This document shows positions 1-6,396 of a stretch of 6,564 nt of DNA, one piece after another. Position 1 is the first letter of the stretch. Each line of letters starts with the position of its first letter. The notes beneath the pieces are model-generated. The model saw only the letters and a program-made list of their open reading frames with translations, was not told the DNA's origin and ran no database searches. The stretch is from contig CALHZE010000156.1 of the NCBI GenBank assembly GCA_938040915.1, forward strand, positions 1 to 6,564. Direction: 5' to 3'. This DNA comes from an uncultured Bacteroidia bacterium (GTDB taxonomy: Bacteria; Bacteroidota; Bacteroidia; Bacteroidales; CAJPTX01). The position numbers and the translations under genes are program-made.

Positions 1-15
1 CGTACAAGACACAGA

Positions 16-66
16 TTCCCATGCGCCTTGCGGCGAGGGCGTTGCATGCAGCGCCCCTACAGGGAA
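16..66. repeat. GC-rich palindromic element, probably a dispersed repeat
   Basis: Positions 37-56 form a 20-bp inverted repeat with no loop: the arms GGGCGTTGCA and TGCAGCGCCC pair at nine Watson-Crick positions plus one G-T. Directly beside it, 24-35 form a second small hairpin (CGCC/GGCG stem) whose minus-strand loop is GCAA, a GNRA tetraloop. An outer pair, TTCCC at 16-20 and GGGAA at 62-66, encloses both, so the whole could fold as a branched structure. On the minus strand the core reads CCTGTAGGGGCG...CGCCC, which resembles palindromes I recall as scattered between genes in many bacteria, including Bacteroidota. That resemblance is from memory and copy number cannot be seen here. No transposase or target-site duplication is evident. 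Confidence 0.5.
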
Positions 67-95
67 CGGGAAGGTATATTTAGACACATCCTCAG

Positions 96-120
96 CGCCA
101 AAGGCGTCCTTAGGATCGCC
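96..120 (-). terminator. possible hairpin terminator after the AAA-ATPase gene
   Basis: Beginning 22 nt past the stop codon at 142, the minus-strand transcript can fold GGCG-(A)-TCC, loop TAA, GGA-CGCC (103-120), a 7-bp stem with one bulged base. It is followed by only three T residues and then GGCG. That GGCG can instead pair with the preceding CGCC (96-106), giving a mutually exclusive alternative hairpin. The short T-run makes this a weak intrinsic terminator at best. It may simply be structured spacer, and the palindrome at 16-66 could also serve as a 3' end. Confidence 0.28.
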
Positions 121-141
121 CCCTCCTCCACAGGCGCGCCC

Positions 142-1761
142 TTAGCACACTTCTTCCTTCCACTCCCCTACGTTGCGCGTCTTCTCGTCGAAACTCACCC
201 CTACGAGGTGGACGGGGCGACCCGCAGCACAAACCGAATGGAAATACTCCCGATCCTTAATCTGGTCAATGGCGTCCTGTGCCGTGCCTTGGGTGTCCAC
301 CTTGAACTCAAAGATGTAAACATGGTTGGGAGTGGAAACGAGCATATCGATGCGCCCCGTGGCACAAACCACCTCAGCTTGCGCATGAACCCCAAGTAAG
401 CGGAAAACGGCGTAGAGTACCGACTGGTAATACTGCTCGCGTAACGGACGCCCCTCCTCCCCGTTCGGGATGTTGCCGTAGAGAATCCCTGCTAGGATCT
501 CTATGATGTGCTTCATGACGCCTGCAAGGTCGCCACTGTCAAAGAGTTCATAAAGCTCTAAAACGACAATATCAATATTGCTGCGAGTGAGGCTCGAATA
601 GAGCGGCAAGAGCTCGTGTAAGAAACCGAAGCGCACCTCCTCGTTCGGATAGCCCAGCTGAAAAATAGTAGCTCTGGCGATGGTATTCTTGATCGTGAGA
701 TAGCCCGACTGGAAGAGGAGCGGGATAATCGCATCGTGGTCGTTATAACGGAAGTCTTGCACCACCTGCGCGCCGATCTTTACGTCTTGATCTAGGTCGG
801 GGATGAAGATCCGCATGCGCTTGAGATAGTTGACAAGATAGGAGGGTGTCGCCGTCTCAAACCAATAGTAGTCATATTCGCTATTGGCGAGCACTCGCAG
901 CAGACTAAAAGGGTTGTAAACCCTCACCCCCTTACGTGAAAAACAATACCCGTCGTACTTCTTCTTAAGCGTTGCACGGGTCTCTTCCACGGTGGTGTTT
1001 TCTGCCTCGGCGAGCTTCTCTATTTCGGGCGTGAAATACGAGGCGAGCTCCTCCTCCGTAAAACCACAGATAGCATCGTAATTGTCAAGCAAGGTGATAT
1101 CAATCAGGTTATTCACCCCACTAAAGAGGGTTGTCTTGCTAAACTTGGTAATCCCTGTGAGGAAAGCGAAGCGGATGTAATGGTCACACTGCTTGAGAAC
1201 CTCATAAAAGGCTTTAAGGAGCGAACGGATCTCTTTGTTAAGCACCTCATCGTCCACAGTTTCCAAGAGGGGCTTATCATATTCGTCGACGAGGATGACC
1301 ACTTTCTTTTGGGTGGTCTGATAAATCATTCTGATGAGATAAATGAAGCGGTCGTCTGGCGCATCGTATTTACTTTTAATACCGAACTGCGTCTCTAAAA
1401 AATCTAATTGTAACGACAAGCGCTCGTGCAAAGGCTTACCTGTGAGGTAGTCCTTCGCATTCAAATCAAAGTAAAGGACAGGCGACGCCTCCCACGGCTC
1501 ACGCTTCTGCCAGCGGGCGATCTCCTCCTCCCGCTCCGCGATATACAGCCCCTCAAAGAGCTCCTTTTTCCCTTCGAAATAGGTCTTTAGCGTAGACAAG
1601 AAGAGGCTCTTACCGAAACGATGCGGGCGACTCAGGAAGAAAATACGTCCGAGAGAAAAAAGCTTTTCGATGTATTGCGTCTTATCGACGTAGAGATCGC
1701 CGTCATTGCGCAACTGTTCAAAATCTTGTGTACTAATAGGAAGTCTGCGAGGTCTGTTCAT
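142..1761 (-). CDS. AAA-ATPase-like protein with C-terminal PD-(D/E)XK nuclease-like domain (DUF1703 family)
   Basis: This 539-residue cytoplasmic protein has the two-part layout of the AAA-ATPase_like/PDDEXK_9 (DUF1703) family, so it is probably full length. The N-terminus (residues 7-28) carries the family opening LPIST-x-DFEQL followed by YVDKT. The P-loop is the family's unusual version, RPHRFGKS (45-52), lacking the first glycines of a standard Walker A. Walker B is VVILVDEYDKP (154-164, D159/E160). The C-terminal domain has GRIDMLV (D472) and FEFKVD (E485-x-K487), the expected acidic and lysine residues of a PD-(D/E)XK fold, with QIKDREY (500-506) after it. ATP hydrolysis and DNA cleavage are predicted from motifs only; the biological role of the family is unknown, although genomes of gut and oral Bacteroidota often carry many copies. 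The ATG at 1761 is chosen because the family start follows directly; no clear Shine-Dalgarno is visible. It is the only gene of its unit, 51 bp after the LTAS-like gene. Confidence 0.9.
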   Translation of the reverse strand: MNRPRRLPISTQDFEQLRNDGDLYVDKTQYIEKLFSLGRIFFLSRPHRFGKSLFLSTLKTYFEGKKELFEGLYIAEREEEIARWQKREPWEASPVLYFDLNAKDYLTGKPLHERLSLQLDFLETQFGIKSKYDAPDDRFIYLIRMIYQTTQKKVVILVDEYDKPLLETVDDEVLNKEIRSLLKAFYEVLKQCDHYIRFAFLTGITKFSKTTLFSGVNNLIDITLLDNYDAICGFTEEELASYFTPEIEKLAEAENTTVEETRATLKKKYDGYCFSRKGVRVYNPFSLLRVLANSEYDYYWFETATPSYLVNYLKRMRIFIPDLDQDVKIGAQVVQDFRYNDHDAIIPLLFQSGYLTIKNTIARATIFQLGYPNEEVRFGFLHELLPLYSSLTRSNIDIVVLELYELFDSGDLAGVMKHIIEILAGILYGNIPNGEEGRPLREQYYQSVLYAVFRLLGVHAQAEVVCATGRIDMLVSTPNHVYIFEFKVDTQGTAQDAIDQIKDREYFHSVCAAGRPVHLVGVSFDEKTRNVGEWKEEVC

Positions 1762-1783
1762 CGGTAACCTGTTTTCGTTGGTA

Positions 1784-1791
1784 CGAAGATA
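1784..1791 (-). promoter_or_regulatory. candidate Bacteroidota -7 box for the AAA-ATPase gene
   Basis: On the minus strand TATCTTCG lies 22 nt before the ATG at 1761. It matches the Bacteroidota -7 consensus TAnnTTTG with one mismatch. A TTTG-like -33 element about 20 bp further upstream is not evident; that stretch is the GC-rich terminator stem. Position and spacing would give a 5' leader of roughly 15-20 nt. Treat as a candidate only. Confidence 0.35.
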
Positions 1792-1793
1792 GT

Positions 1794-1812
1794 AAAAATG
1801 GGGCGCGCACCC
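1794..1812 (-). terminator. probable intrinsic terminator of the MATE-mqnC-LTAS unit
   Basis: Immediately after the TAA stop (1815-1813) the transcript reads GGGTGCGCGCCC (1812-1801), able to form a short stem (three G-C pairs plus one G-U, loop GCGC). It is followed by CA and a run of five T (1798-1794). The layout is that of a rho-independent terminator, but the stem is only 4 bp, so efficiency may be low and read-through into the downstream AAA-ATPase gene is possible. Its T-run abuts the candidate -7 box of that gene. Confidence 0.42.
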
Positions 1813-3780
1813 TTAGCGTAAGCGGTTCTCGCGCATACGCTGGTTATACGACTGAAGGAGCGCCTCCAGACGCCGCGTCAAAATGTCGGCTCGCTGCGGA
1901 TCGGTCTCTAATAGATTGTGCTCAAGGGAATTATCATGCTGATAATCAAATAGCGCTACAGGGCGCTCTCCATCGTGATGCAGCACATAACCGCCCTCCA
2001 TCAGCTGATACATCCCGTCATAGTCAGTTATCGCAAAGTGCGGGTCACGACGGCTGAACATATTACTACCAAAAGCGACGAACGAGTCCGAATACCCCAG
2101 CAGACTCAACACCGTCGGCAAAACGTCCGCCTGCTGCACCGTCGTGGTGTCATCACGTCCCCGCAGGTCACTCTCCGGCGCATAAAGCAACATCGGCGTA
2201 GCAAACCCCATGACAGGTGTCCGATACTCAGGGCGAAGACGACCGTTAGCGTGATCTGCCGTGATAACAAACAGCGTGTTCTTAAACCACGGCTGCAGCG
2301 CCGCCGCTTGAAAGAACTTTCCCAGCGCATGATCCGTATAGCCGATGCAACGCACCAAGGGTTCGCCCTCGTCAGGAAATACCCCCTCATACGCCCGAGG
2401 TATCTGAAACGGGTCGTGGCTCGAAAGGGTAAACACCGTACCTAAAAAGGGCTGTGGCAAGGTAGATAACTCCGCCACCATTCGCTGCAGGAAGGGTTCG
2501 TCCCAGATGCCCCACACCCCGTCAAAGTCACCATCGTTCGCATACTCATCTTTCCCAAAATAGCGCTGATAACCCGCTTGCTTCACAAAGGCATCAAAAC
2601 CCATAGAGCCATTGGGTGCACCATGAAAGAACATCGAGGCGTAGCCCAACGCACCGAGCGCCTCTCCCAACCCGCGAATACGATTCCCCGAATAGTGTGA
2701 CGTCACAAAGTGACCATGCAGCGGAGGGATCGACGCCAACACCGACGGCATCGCATCGATACTCTTCCGTCCGTTCGCAAAGGCGTTTTGGAAAAGATAC
2801 CCCTCCTCGGCTAACGAATCAAAACAGGGCGTATAACCCTTATACCCAGCGATATGGCGGTTTAGCGTCCCTACATATTGCCGCGCAAAACTCTCTATGA
2901 TTATCACTACCACGTTTCGCCCCCGCAGTGCCCCAAAATGCGCCGTACTATCTTGCGCTAACTGGTGTACGGGCTGGAAATACTGCGCCGCCTCCTCCTC
3001 GCTCGCAAAGAAGTGCTTTTCTGGCAGTTCCCGCTTGCCGAGCGTCCGGATGATGCAGTAAGGGGTATTGAGTACCAAGGCGCGGTGCTCGATCTTGTCT
3101 ACCGAGACATTGGCATAGCTCATCCCGAGCGGTCGCCAACTCTTCGCAAAACTCCCCCCACGAAGCCCCCACGCAGCAAACGTCGCAAAGCAGAGGGTAA
3201 AAAACAGTTGTAACGGATAGTAGAAATACCAACGACGCCGCGCACCAACGAAGTAGGTCGGGCGTACCCTCCCATAGAGCACGACCAGTAGCCCTATCCC
3301 CATCACAGCCAATAGAGTGATATACCAATACTCCACCACGAGGTGAAGAAAGAACCCGCCCCGCTCGTGGGAAAATTCGCTAAAGACCATCGAGGTCGTA
3401 CGCCGCAGGGTATTGGGGTAGTAGACACAGTCGGCCAACCCTGCCATCCACCCGAGCGCATTGGGTATATAGTAACTCCACGCCACCACGCGTTGGTATC
3501 CCCCCCTGCGGCGGATACCAAGGGGCACGATGCTCAGCACTAAAAAGAGCAGGTTGAGGTAAAGCACCGCCGCCGTATCAAAGCGCAAACCGCCTCCCCA
3601 CGCACGAAGCACCTGAGCCGCACTCATGTCGGCAAACTGCGCGTAATTGAAAAGGTAGAAGAGCCCGCGCGAGAGACCCAAAAAAAGGTAAGCCAGCGCC
3701 AAACGGTAGACGAGCGCAACGACAAATGACGTCTCCCATACAGGCAATAGAGGGCGTTTCTTCAAGTGAATGTTACACAT
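1813..3780 (-). CDS. LTA synthase family protein: membrane-anchored alkaline phosphatase/sulfatase-superfamily transferase
   Basis: This 655-residue protein has the LtaS-type layout. About five N-terminal membrane segments (near 16-38, 68-90, 97-120, 147-170 and 184-206) precede an extracytoplasmic sulfatase-fold domain (about 287-570). Visible active-site elements are E296 in VVIIIESFAR, S340 in NGRKSIDAMPS at the nucleophile position (Thr in Gram-positive LtaS), H386 in FFHGAPN, H455 in TLSSHDPF, and D509/H510 in VITADHANGR. These match the metal and nucleophile sites of LtaS and related phosphoglycerol or phosphoethanolamine transferases. Bacteroidota do not make lipoteichoic acid, so the true acceptor is unknown; transfer of a phospho-headgroup to an envelope lipid or glycan in the periplasm is inferred, and hydrolase activity cannot be excluded. 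The start ATG overlaps the end of mqnC by 8 bp (ATGTGTAA), which suggests translational coupling; no Shine-Dalgarno is clear. The stop is followed by a likely terminator. Confidence 0.88.
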   Translation of the reverse strand: MCNIHLKKRPLLPVWETSFVVALVYRLALAYLFLGLSRGLFYLFNYAQFADMSAAQVLRAWGGGLRFDTAAVLYLNLLFLVLSIVPLGIRRRGGYQRVVAWSYYIPNALGWMAGLADCVYYPNTLRRTTSMVFSEFSHERGGFFLHLVVEYWYITLLAVMGIGLLVVLYGRVRPTYFVGARRRWYFYYPLQLFFTLCFATFAAWGLRGGSFAKSWRPLGMSYANVSVDKIEHRALVLNTPYCIIRTLGKRELPEKHFFASEEEAAQYFQPVHQLAQDSTAHFGALRGRNVVVIIIESFARQYVGTLNRHIAGYKGYTPCFDSLAEEGYLFQNAFANGRKSIDAMPSVLASIPPLHGHFVTSHYSGNRIRGLGEALGALGYASMFFHGAPNGSMGFDAFVKQAGYQRYFGKDEYANDGDFDGVWGIWDEPFLQRMVAELSTLPQPFLGTVFTLSSHDPFQIPRAYEGVFPDEGEPLVRCIGYTDHALGKFFQAAALQPWFKNTLFVITADHANGRLRPEYRTPVMGFATPMLLYAPESDLRGRDDTTTVQQADVLPTVLSLLGYSDSFVAFGSNMFSRRDPHFAITDYDGMYQLMEGGYVLHHDGERPVALFDYQHDNSLEHNLLETDPQRADILTRRLEALLQSYNQRMRENRLR

Positions 3781-4879
3781 CTAGCGTACTGGGCAATAGC
3801 TCATAAGCCTGATTCCGTTGACGAGGTTCAAACCCCGCATCGCGGATTAGGGCGATCATCCCCGCCCTGTCCATTCGGTGTCGCATCCCCGTCGATGCCA
3901 CTACATTTTCCTCGATCATGATCGACCCCATGTCGTCAGCCCCACCCCAGAGCGACTGCGCAGCGACCTCGTGTCCTACCGTTAACCACGAGGCCTGAAT
4001 GTGTGGGATGTTGTGCAATACGATCCGCGCCACCGCAATCAGTCGCAGGTGCTCTGTCCCCGTTACGCGCTGGTAGGGGTACTGCGCCGCAAGCCGCGTC
4101 CCATGCCCCTGAAAAGGCCACGCGATAAAGGCTAAGAACCCACGACGCCCTTCCGCTAAGGCTTCGGCTTGAAAATCGCGTAGGGTGAGGAGATGTTGCA
4201 ACCGTTCGGTAAGCGTCTCTACGTGACCATACATCATCGTTGCCGAGGTCAATAACCCCATCCGTTGCGCTTCGCGCATCACCTCGAGCCAAACCGCTGC
4301 ACTTGCCTTGCGCGGCGATATCAGCTGCCGCACGCGATCGGCGAGGATCTCTGCGCCCGCCCCCGGCAAAGAGTCAAGCCCCGCCCGAACGAGCCGCTCC
4401 AAAGTCGCGCGAATCGAGAGCCCCGCCCGCGAGGCGATGTAATATACTTCCGGCGGTCCCAAGGCGTGTAGCTTAACCGTCGGGAACTCGCTCTTGAGCC
4501 AACGGAATAGTTCCTCATACGCCTCCAACCCCATCCGCGGGTCAAGACCTCCTTGCAATAAGACTTGGTCTCCCCCTAGGGCTAAGAGCTCCGAGATTTT
4601 CGTCCGATACGACTCGCGCGTCGTGGTGAAAAGCGGCAGGTTGCCCGCCCCCGCATGAAAGCCACAAAAGAGGCACGCCGAGGCACACGCATTGGTGATG
4701 TTGATGTTCCGATCGATTTGCCACGTTACGTACTTCCCTGCTACATGGCGCTCCCTTACAAGGTGTGCCACCGCCATCAGTTCGTCAAGAGGCGTCTCAA
4801 GCCACAGACGCTCTGCCTCTGACAATGAGAATGCTCCGCCTCCAAGAGCCTTTTCGTAAAGCGCACCTAGGGTTGTCAT
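3773..4879 (-). CDS. mqnC: cyclic dehypoxanthinyl futalosine synthase MqnC (radical SAM, menaquinone biosynthesis)
   Basis: MqnC is a cytoplasmic radical SAM enzyme that cyclises dehypoxanthine futalosine, a step of the futalosine route to menaquinone. The 368 residues match the family's normal size. The radical SAM cluster motif is CASACLFC (C65-x3-C69-x2-C72), preceded by TWQIDRNINITNAC as in Bacteroidota MqnC. Further signatures are LLQGG (107-111), HALGPPEVYYIA (138-149), AGLDSLPGAGAEILADRVR (166-184), ATMMYGHVET (213-222), FLAFIAWPFQ (248-257), NIPHIQASWLTVG (290-302), GADDMGSIMIEENVV (313-327) and the C-terminal GFEPRQRNQAYE (349-360). The QGG and PGAGAEIL pattern with the MIEENVV block favours MqnC over MqnE or CofG/CofH. 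One deviation is GGLDP (D113), where I recall HP in most members. The ATG lies 2 bp after the MATE stop (TAG-TT-ATG) and the stop lies inside the next gene, so it is the middle gene of an operon. Other mqn genes are not in the window. Confidence 0.93.
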   Translation of the reverse strand: MTTLGALYEKALGGGAFSLSEAERLWLETPLDELMAVAHLVRERHVAGKYVTWQIDRNINITNACASACLFCGFHAGAGNLPLFTTTRESYRTKISELLALGGDQVLLQGGLDPRMGLEAYEELFRWLKSEFPTVKLHALGPPEVYYIASRAGLSIRATLERLVRAGLDSLPGAGAEILADRVRQLISPRKASAAVWLEVMREAQRMGLLTSATMMYGHVETLTERLQHLLTLRDFQAEALAEGRRGFLAFIAWPFQGHGTRLAAQYPYQRVTGTEHLRLIAVARIVLHNIPHIQASWLTVGHEVAAQSLWGGADDMGSIMIEENVVASTGMRHRMDRAGMIALIRDAGFEPRQRNQAYELLPSTLDV

Positions 4880-4881
4880 AA

Positions 4882-6294
4882 CTACTTGGCGAGCGAGGGG
4901 TGAATCAAACGCCGTAGACGATAGAACTCGTGTACGATTACCACCACAAAGATGAGGGCGGAAAGGGCGTCAGAAACCGGCGTGGCACGCCAAATCCCAT
5001 CCAACCCCCAAAAGTAGGGGAGTAGGAAGAGCATCGACACCAGCAGCACGATTTGACGCACCACGGTTAAGAGCGCCGACGTTACCGCATTCCCGATTGA
5101 CTGAAAGTAGCCAATGGCGATAATCTGTACCCCCACCAGCGGCATCGCCAAAAAGTAAACCCGCATCGCCCCAATCCCATGGCTTTGCAACTCGCCTGCC
5201 GTCTTCTCAAAGAACCGGATGATCGGGCTAGGGAACAGCTCCACAAGTAGGAAGCCAAGCAACGCGATACCCGTCCCAGCCGCTAACGCATAACGAAACG
5301 TCGAGCGCAAACGCTTGTAGTGCTTTGCCCCCACACAATACCCATAGATGGGTTGTGACGCCTGATTGAGCGCCACGATCGACATCGACAACAGCATCGA
5401 GACCGAGTTGATGACCCCCAAGACGCTCATGTCATAGTCGTCGCCATAAGTCAGCAGCTGTTTGTTAAAGACGCTTTGCACCAAACTCGCCGCTATCTGA
5501 ATCATAAACGGAGAAAAGCCGATGGCGATGATCGAAAGGGTGTCGGTCCACGAAAAACGTAGATTTTCCCAACGGAGCTTCAGGGTCGACTTGCGGCGCA
5601 AAAAGTAGGCTATGACCCAGATCGCTAACACGGCTTGCGAAATCAATGTCGCCCACGCCGCCCCAGGCACGCCCCACCCGAAGGTAAAGATAAAGAGCGG
5701 GTCGAGCACAACGTTGGTTACTGCGCTGAGTAACATGCTATACATCGCCGTCCGTGCGCTCCCCTCAGCCCTAATGAAGTTGTTCATCGAGTAGCCCACG
5801 ACCGAGAATATTGACCCTAAGAGGTTGATCTCTAAATACTCTTTGGCGTATGCGTGGGTCTGAGGGGTTACGCCAAAAAAACTAAGTAGCGGCTCTATGG
5901 TGACAAACCCCGTCACGGCGAAAATGAGCCCAAAAATGAGCATCAGTACAAACGAGTGACCGATGAGCCGCTCCGCGCCCAGATAGTCGCCCTTCCCTAG
6001 GGCGATAGAGACGCGCACCGAGCCGCCGATCCCGATCAGCATTCCCAAGGCGACGCGCACCAGCACGACGGGGAAGATGGCGCTGAGTGCCGCCAATGCG
6101 AGGGGGTCTACTTGCCCGAGAAAGACACGGTCTATGATGTTGTAGAGGGCTGATACGATGACCCCAACAAGGGCAGGAAGAAAATACTTGAGGAGGAGAC
6201 GGAGGATGGGCGCCGTACGCATCTCATCCCATTTTCCCTCTCGAGCCCGCTCGGCAACGGACTCTTCTACTACTAAATTGTCATTCATTGGCAT
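4882..6294 (-). CDS. MATE family efflux transporter (MepA-like)
   Basis: This 470-residue inner-membrane protein has about 12 predicted membrane segments in two halves (near 33-57, 65-90, 113-133, 154-172, 183-206, 209-232; then 252-275, 289-310, 335-355, 375-397, 403-427, 433-457), the full MATE layout. Signatures include LPALVGVIVSALYNIIDRVFLG (roughly 39-60), NNFIRAEGSARTAM (171-184), DPLFIFTFGWGVPGAAWATL (198-217), QPIYGYCVGAKHYKRLR (314-330) and GIWRATPVSD (433-442). These fit the MepA-like branch, whose members export cationic drugs by Na+ or H+ antiport; substrate and coupling ion cannot be read here. A charged tail of about 28 residues precedes the first membrane segment. The ATG at 6294 has a good GGAG six bases upstream; a second in-frame ATG at 6288 is an alternative start. 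It is the first gene of the MATE-mqnC-LTAS unit and the only one with an obvious ribosome binding site. Confidence 0.92.
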   Translation of the reverse strand: MPMNDNLVVEESVAERAREGKWDEMRTAPILRLLLKYFLPALVGVIVSALYNIIDRVFLGQVDPLALAALSAIFPVVLVRVALGMLIGIGGSVRVSIALGKGDYLGAERLIGHSFVLMLIFGLIFAVTGFVTIEPLLSFFGVTPQTHAYAKEYLEINLLGSIFSVVGYSMNNFIRAEGSARTAMYSMLLSAVTNVVLDPLFIFTFGWGVPGAAWATLISQAVLAIWVIAYFLRRKSTLKLRWENLRFSWTDTLSIIAIGFSPFMIQIAASLVQSVFNKQLLTYGDDYDMSVLGVINSVSMLLSMSIVALNQASQPIYGYCVGAKHYKRLRSTFRYALAAGTGIALLGFLLVELFPSPIIRFFEKTAGELQSHGIGAMRVYFLAMPLVGVQIIAIGYFQSIGNAVTSALLTVVRQIVLLVSMLFLLPYFWGLDGIWRATPVSDALSALIFVVVIVHEFYRLRRLIHPSLAK

Positions 6295-6300
6295 CGGCTA

Positions 6301-6304
6301 CTCC
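6301..6304 (-). promoter_or_regulatory. ribosome binding site of the MATE gene
   Basis: On the minus strand GGAG (within GGTGGAG) lies 6 nt before the ATG at 6294, an ideal Shine-Dalgarno spacing. It supports 6294 over the in-frame ATG at 6288. The other three genes lack a comparable site, so this one probably sets translation for the head of the operon. Confidence 0.6.
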
Positions 6305-6308
6305 ACCC

Positions 6309-6316
6309 CAAAAGTA
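6309..6316 (-). promoter_or_regulatory. candidate Bacteroidota -7 box for the MATE-mqnC-LTAS unit
   Basis: TACTTTTG on the minus strand is an exact match to TAnnTTTG. It ends 14 nt before the MATE ATG, so a start site a few bases downstream would leave a very short leader that barely includes, or cuts into, the GGAG site. No good TTTG -33 element is seen about 20 bp upstream (around 6336-6340 the minus strand reads TGGTA). The exact box match is suggestive, but the tight spacing and missing -33 element keep confidence modest. Confidence 0.38.
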
Positions 6317-6396
6317 CGGAAAATTGGGGGAATGCTACCAGCCCGAGCGGTCTGTCATGTCCCGACGGCGGGTGCTTCGTCGAGCGATGCAATAGA
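6317..6396. other. non-coding spacer between MATE promoter region and tandem array
   Basis: This 80-bp stretch holds no supportable gene. It contains a small inverted repeat, CCCG-ACGG-CGGG (6361-6372), without a following T-run in either direction. GCTTCG at 6374-6379 is the reverse complement of CGAAGC in the first array unit (6402-6407). The last 11 bases (6386-6396, GATGCAATAGA) may be a decayed unit of the array. Any operator for the MATE gene would be expected here, but none is recognisable. Confidence 0.4.

Noticed and set aside
28..399. Plus-strand open frame of 123 codons at the left end
   Set aside because: Its first part translates the palindromic element and the rest is antisense to the conserved nuclease domain of the AAA-ATPase protein.
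142..1761. AAA-ATPase/nuclease-like gene as part of a new anti-phage system
   Set aside because: No partner genes, toxin-antitoxin pair or defence neighbours are visible; motifs alone do not support a defence role.
1975..2445. Plus-strand open frame of 156 codons inside the LTAS-like gene
   Set aside because: It is the antisense shadow of a strongly supported coding region; the product is His/Arg-rich with no recognisable domain.
3936..4292. Minus-strand open frame of 118 codons in another frame of mqnC
   Set aside because: It overlaps conserved MqnC blocks in a different frame and arises from GC-rich codon use; no start signal or homology seen.
6361..6372. CCCG-ACGG-CGGG hairpin as a terminator for an upstream gene
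   Set aside because: The stem is 4 bp and no T-run follows on either strand.
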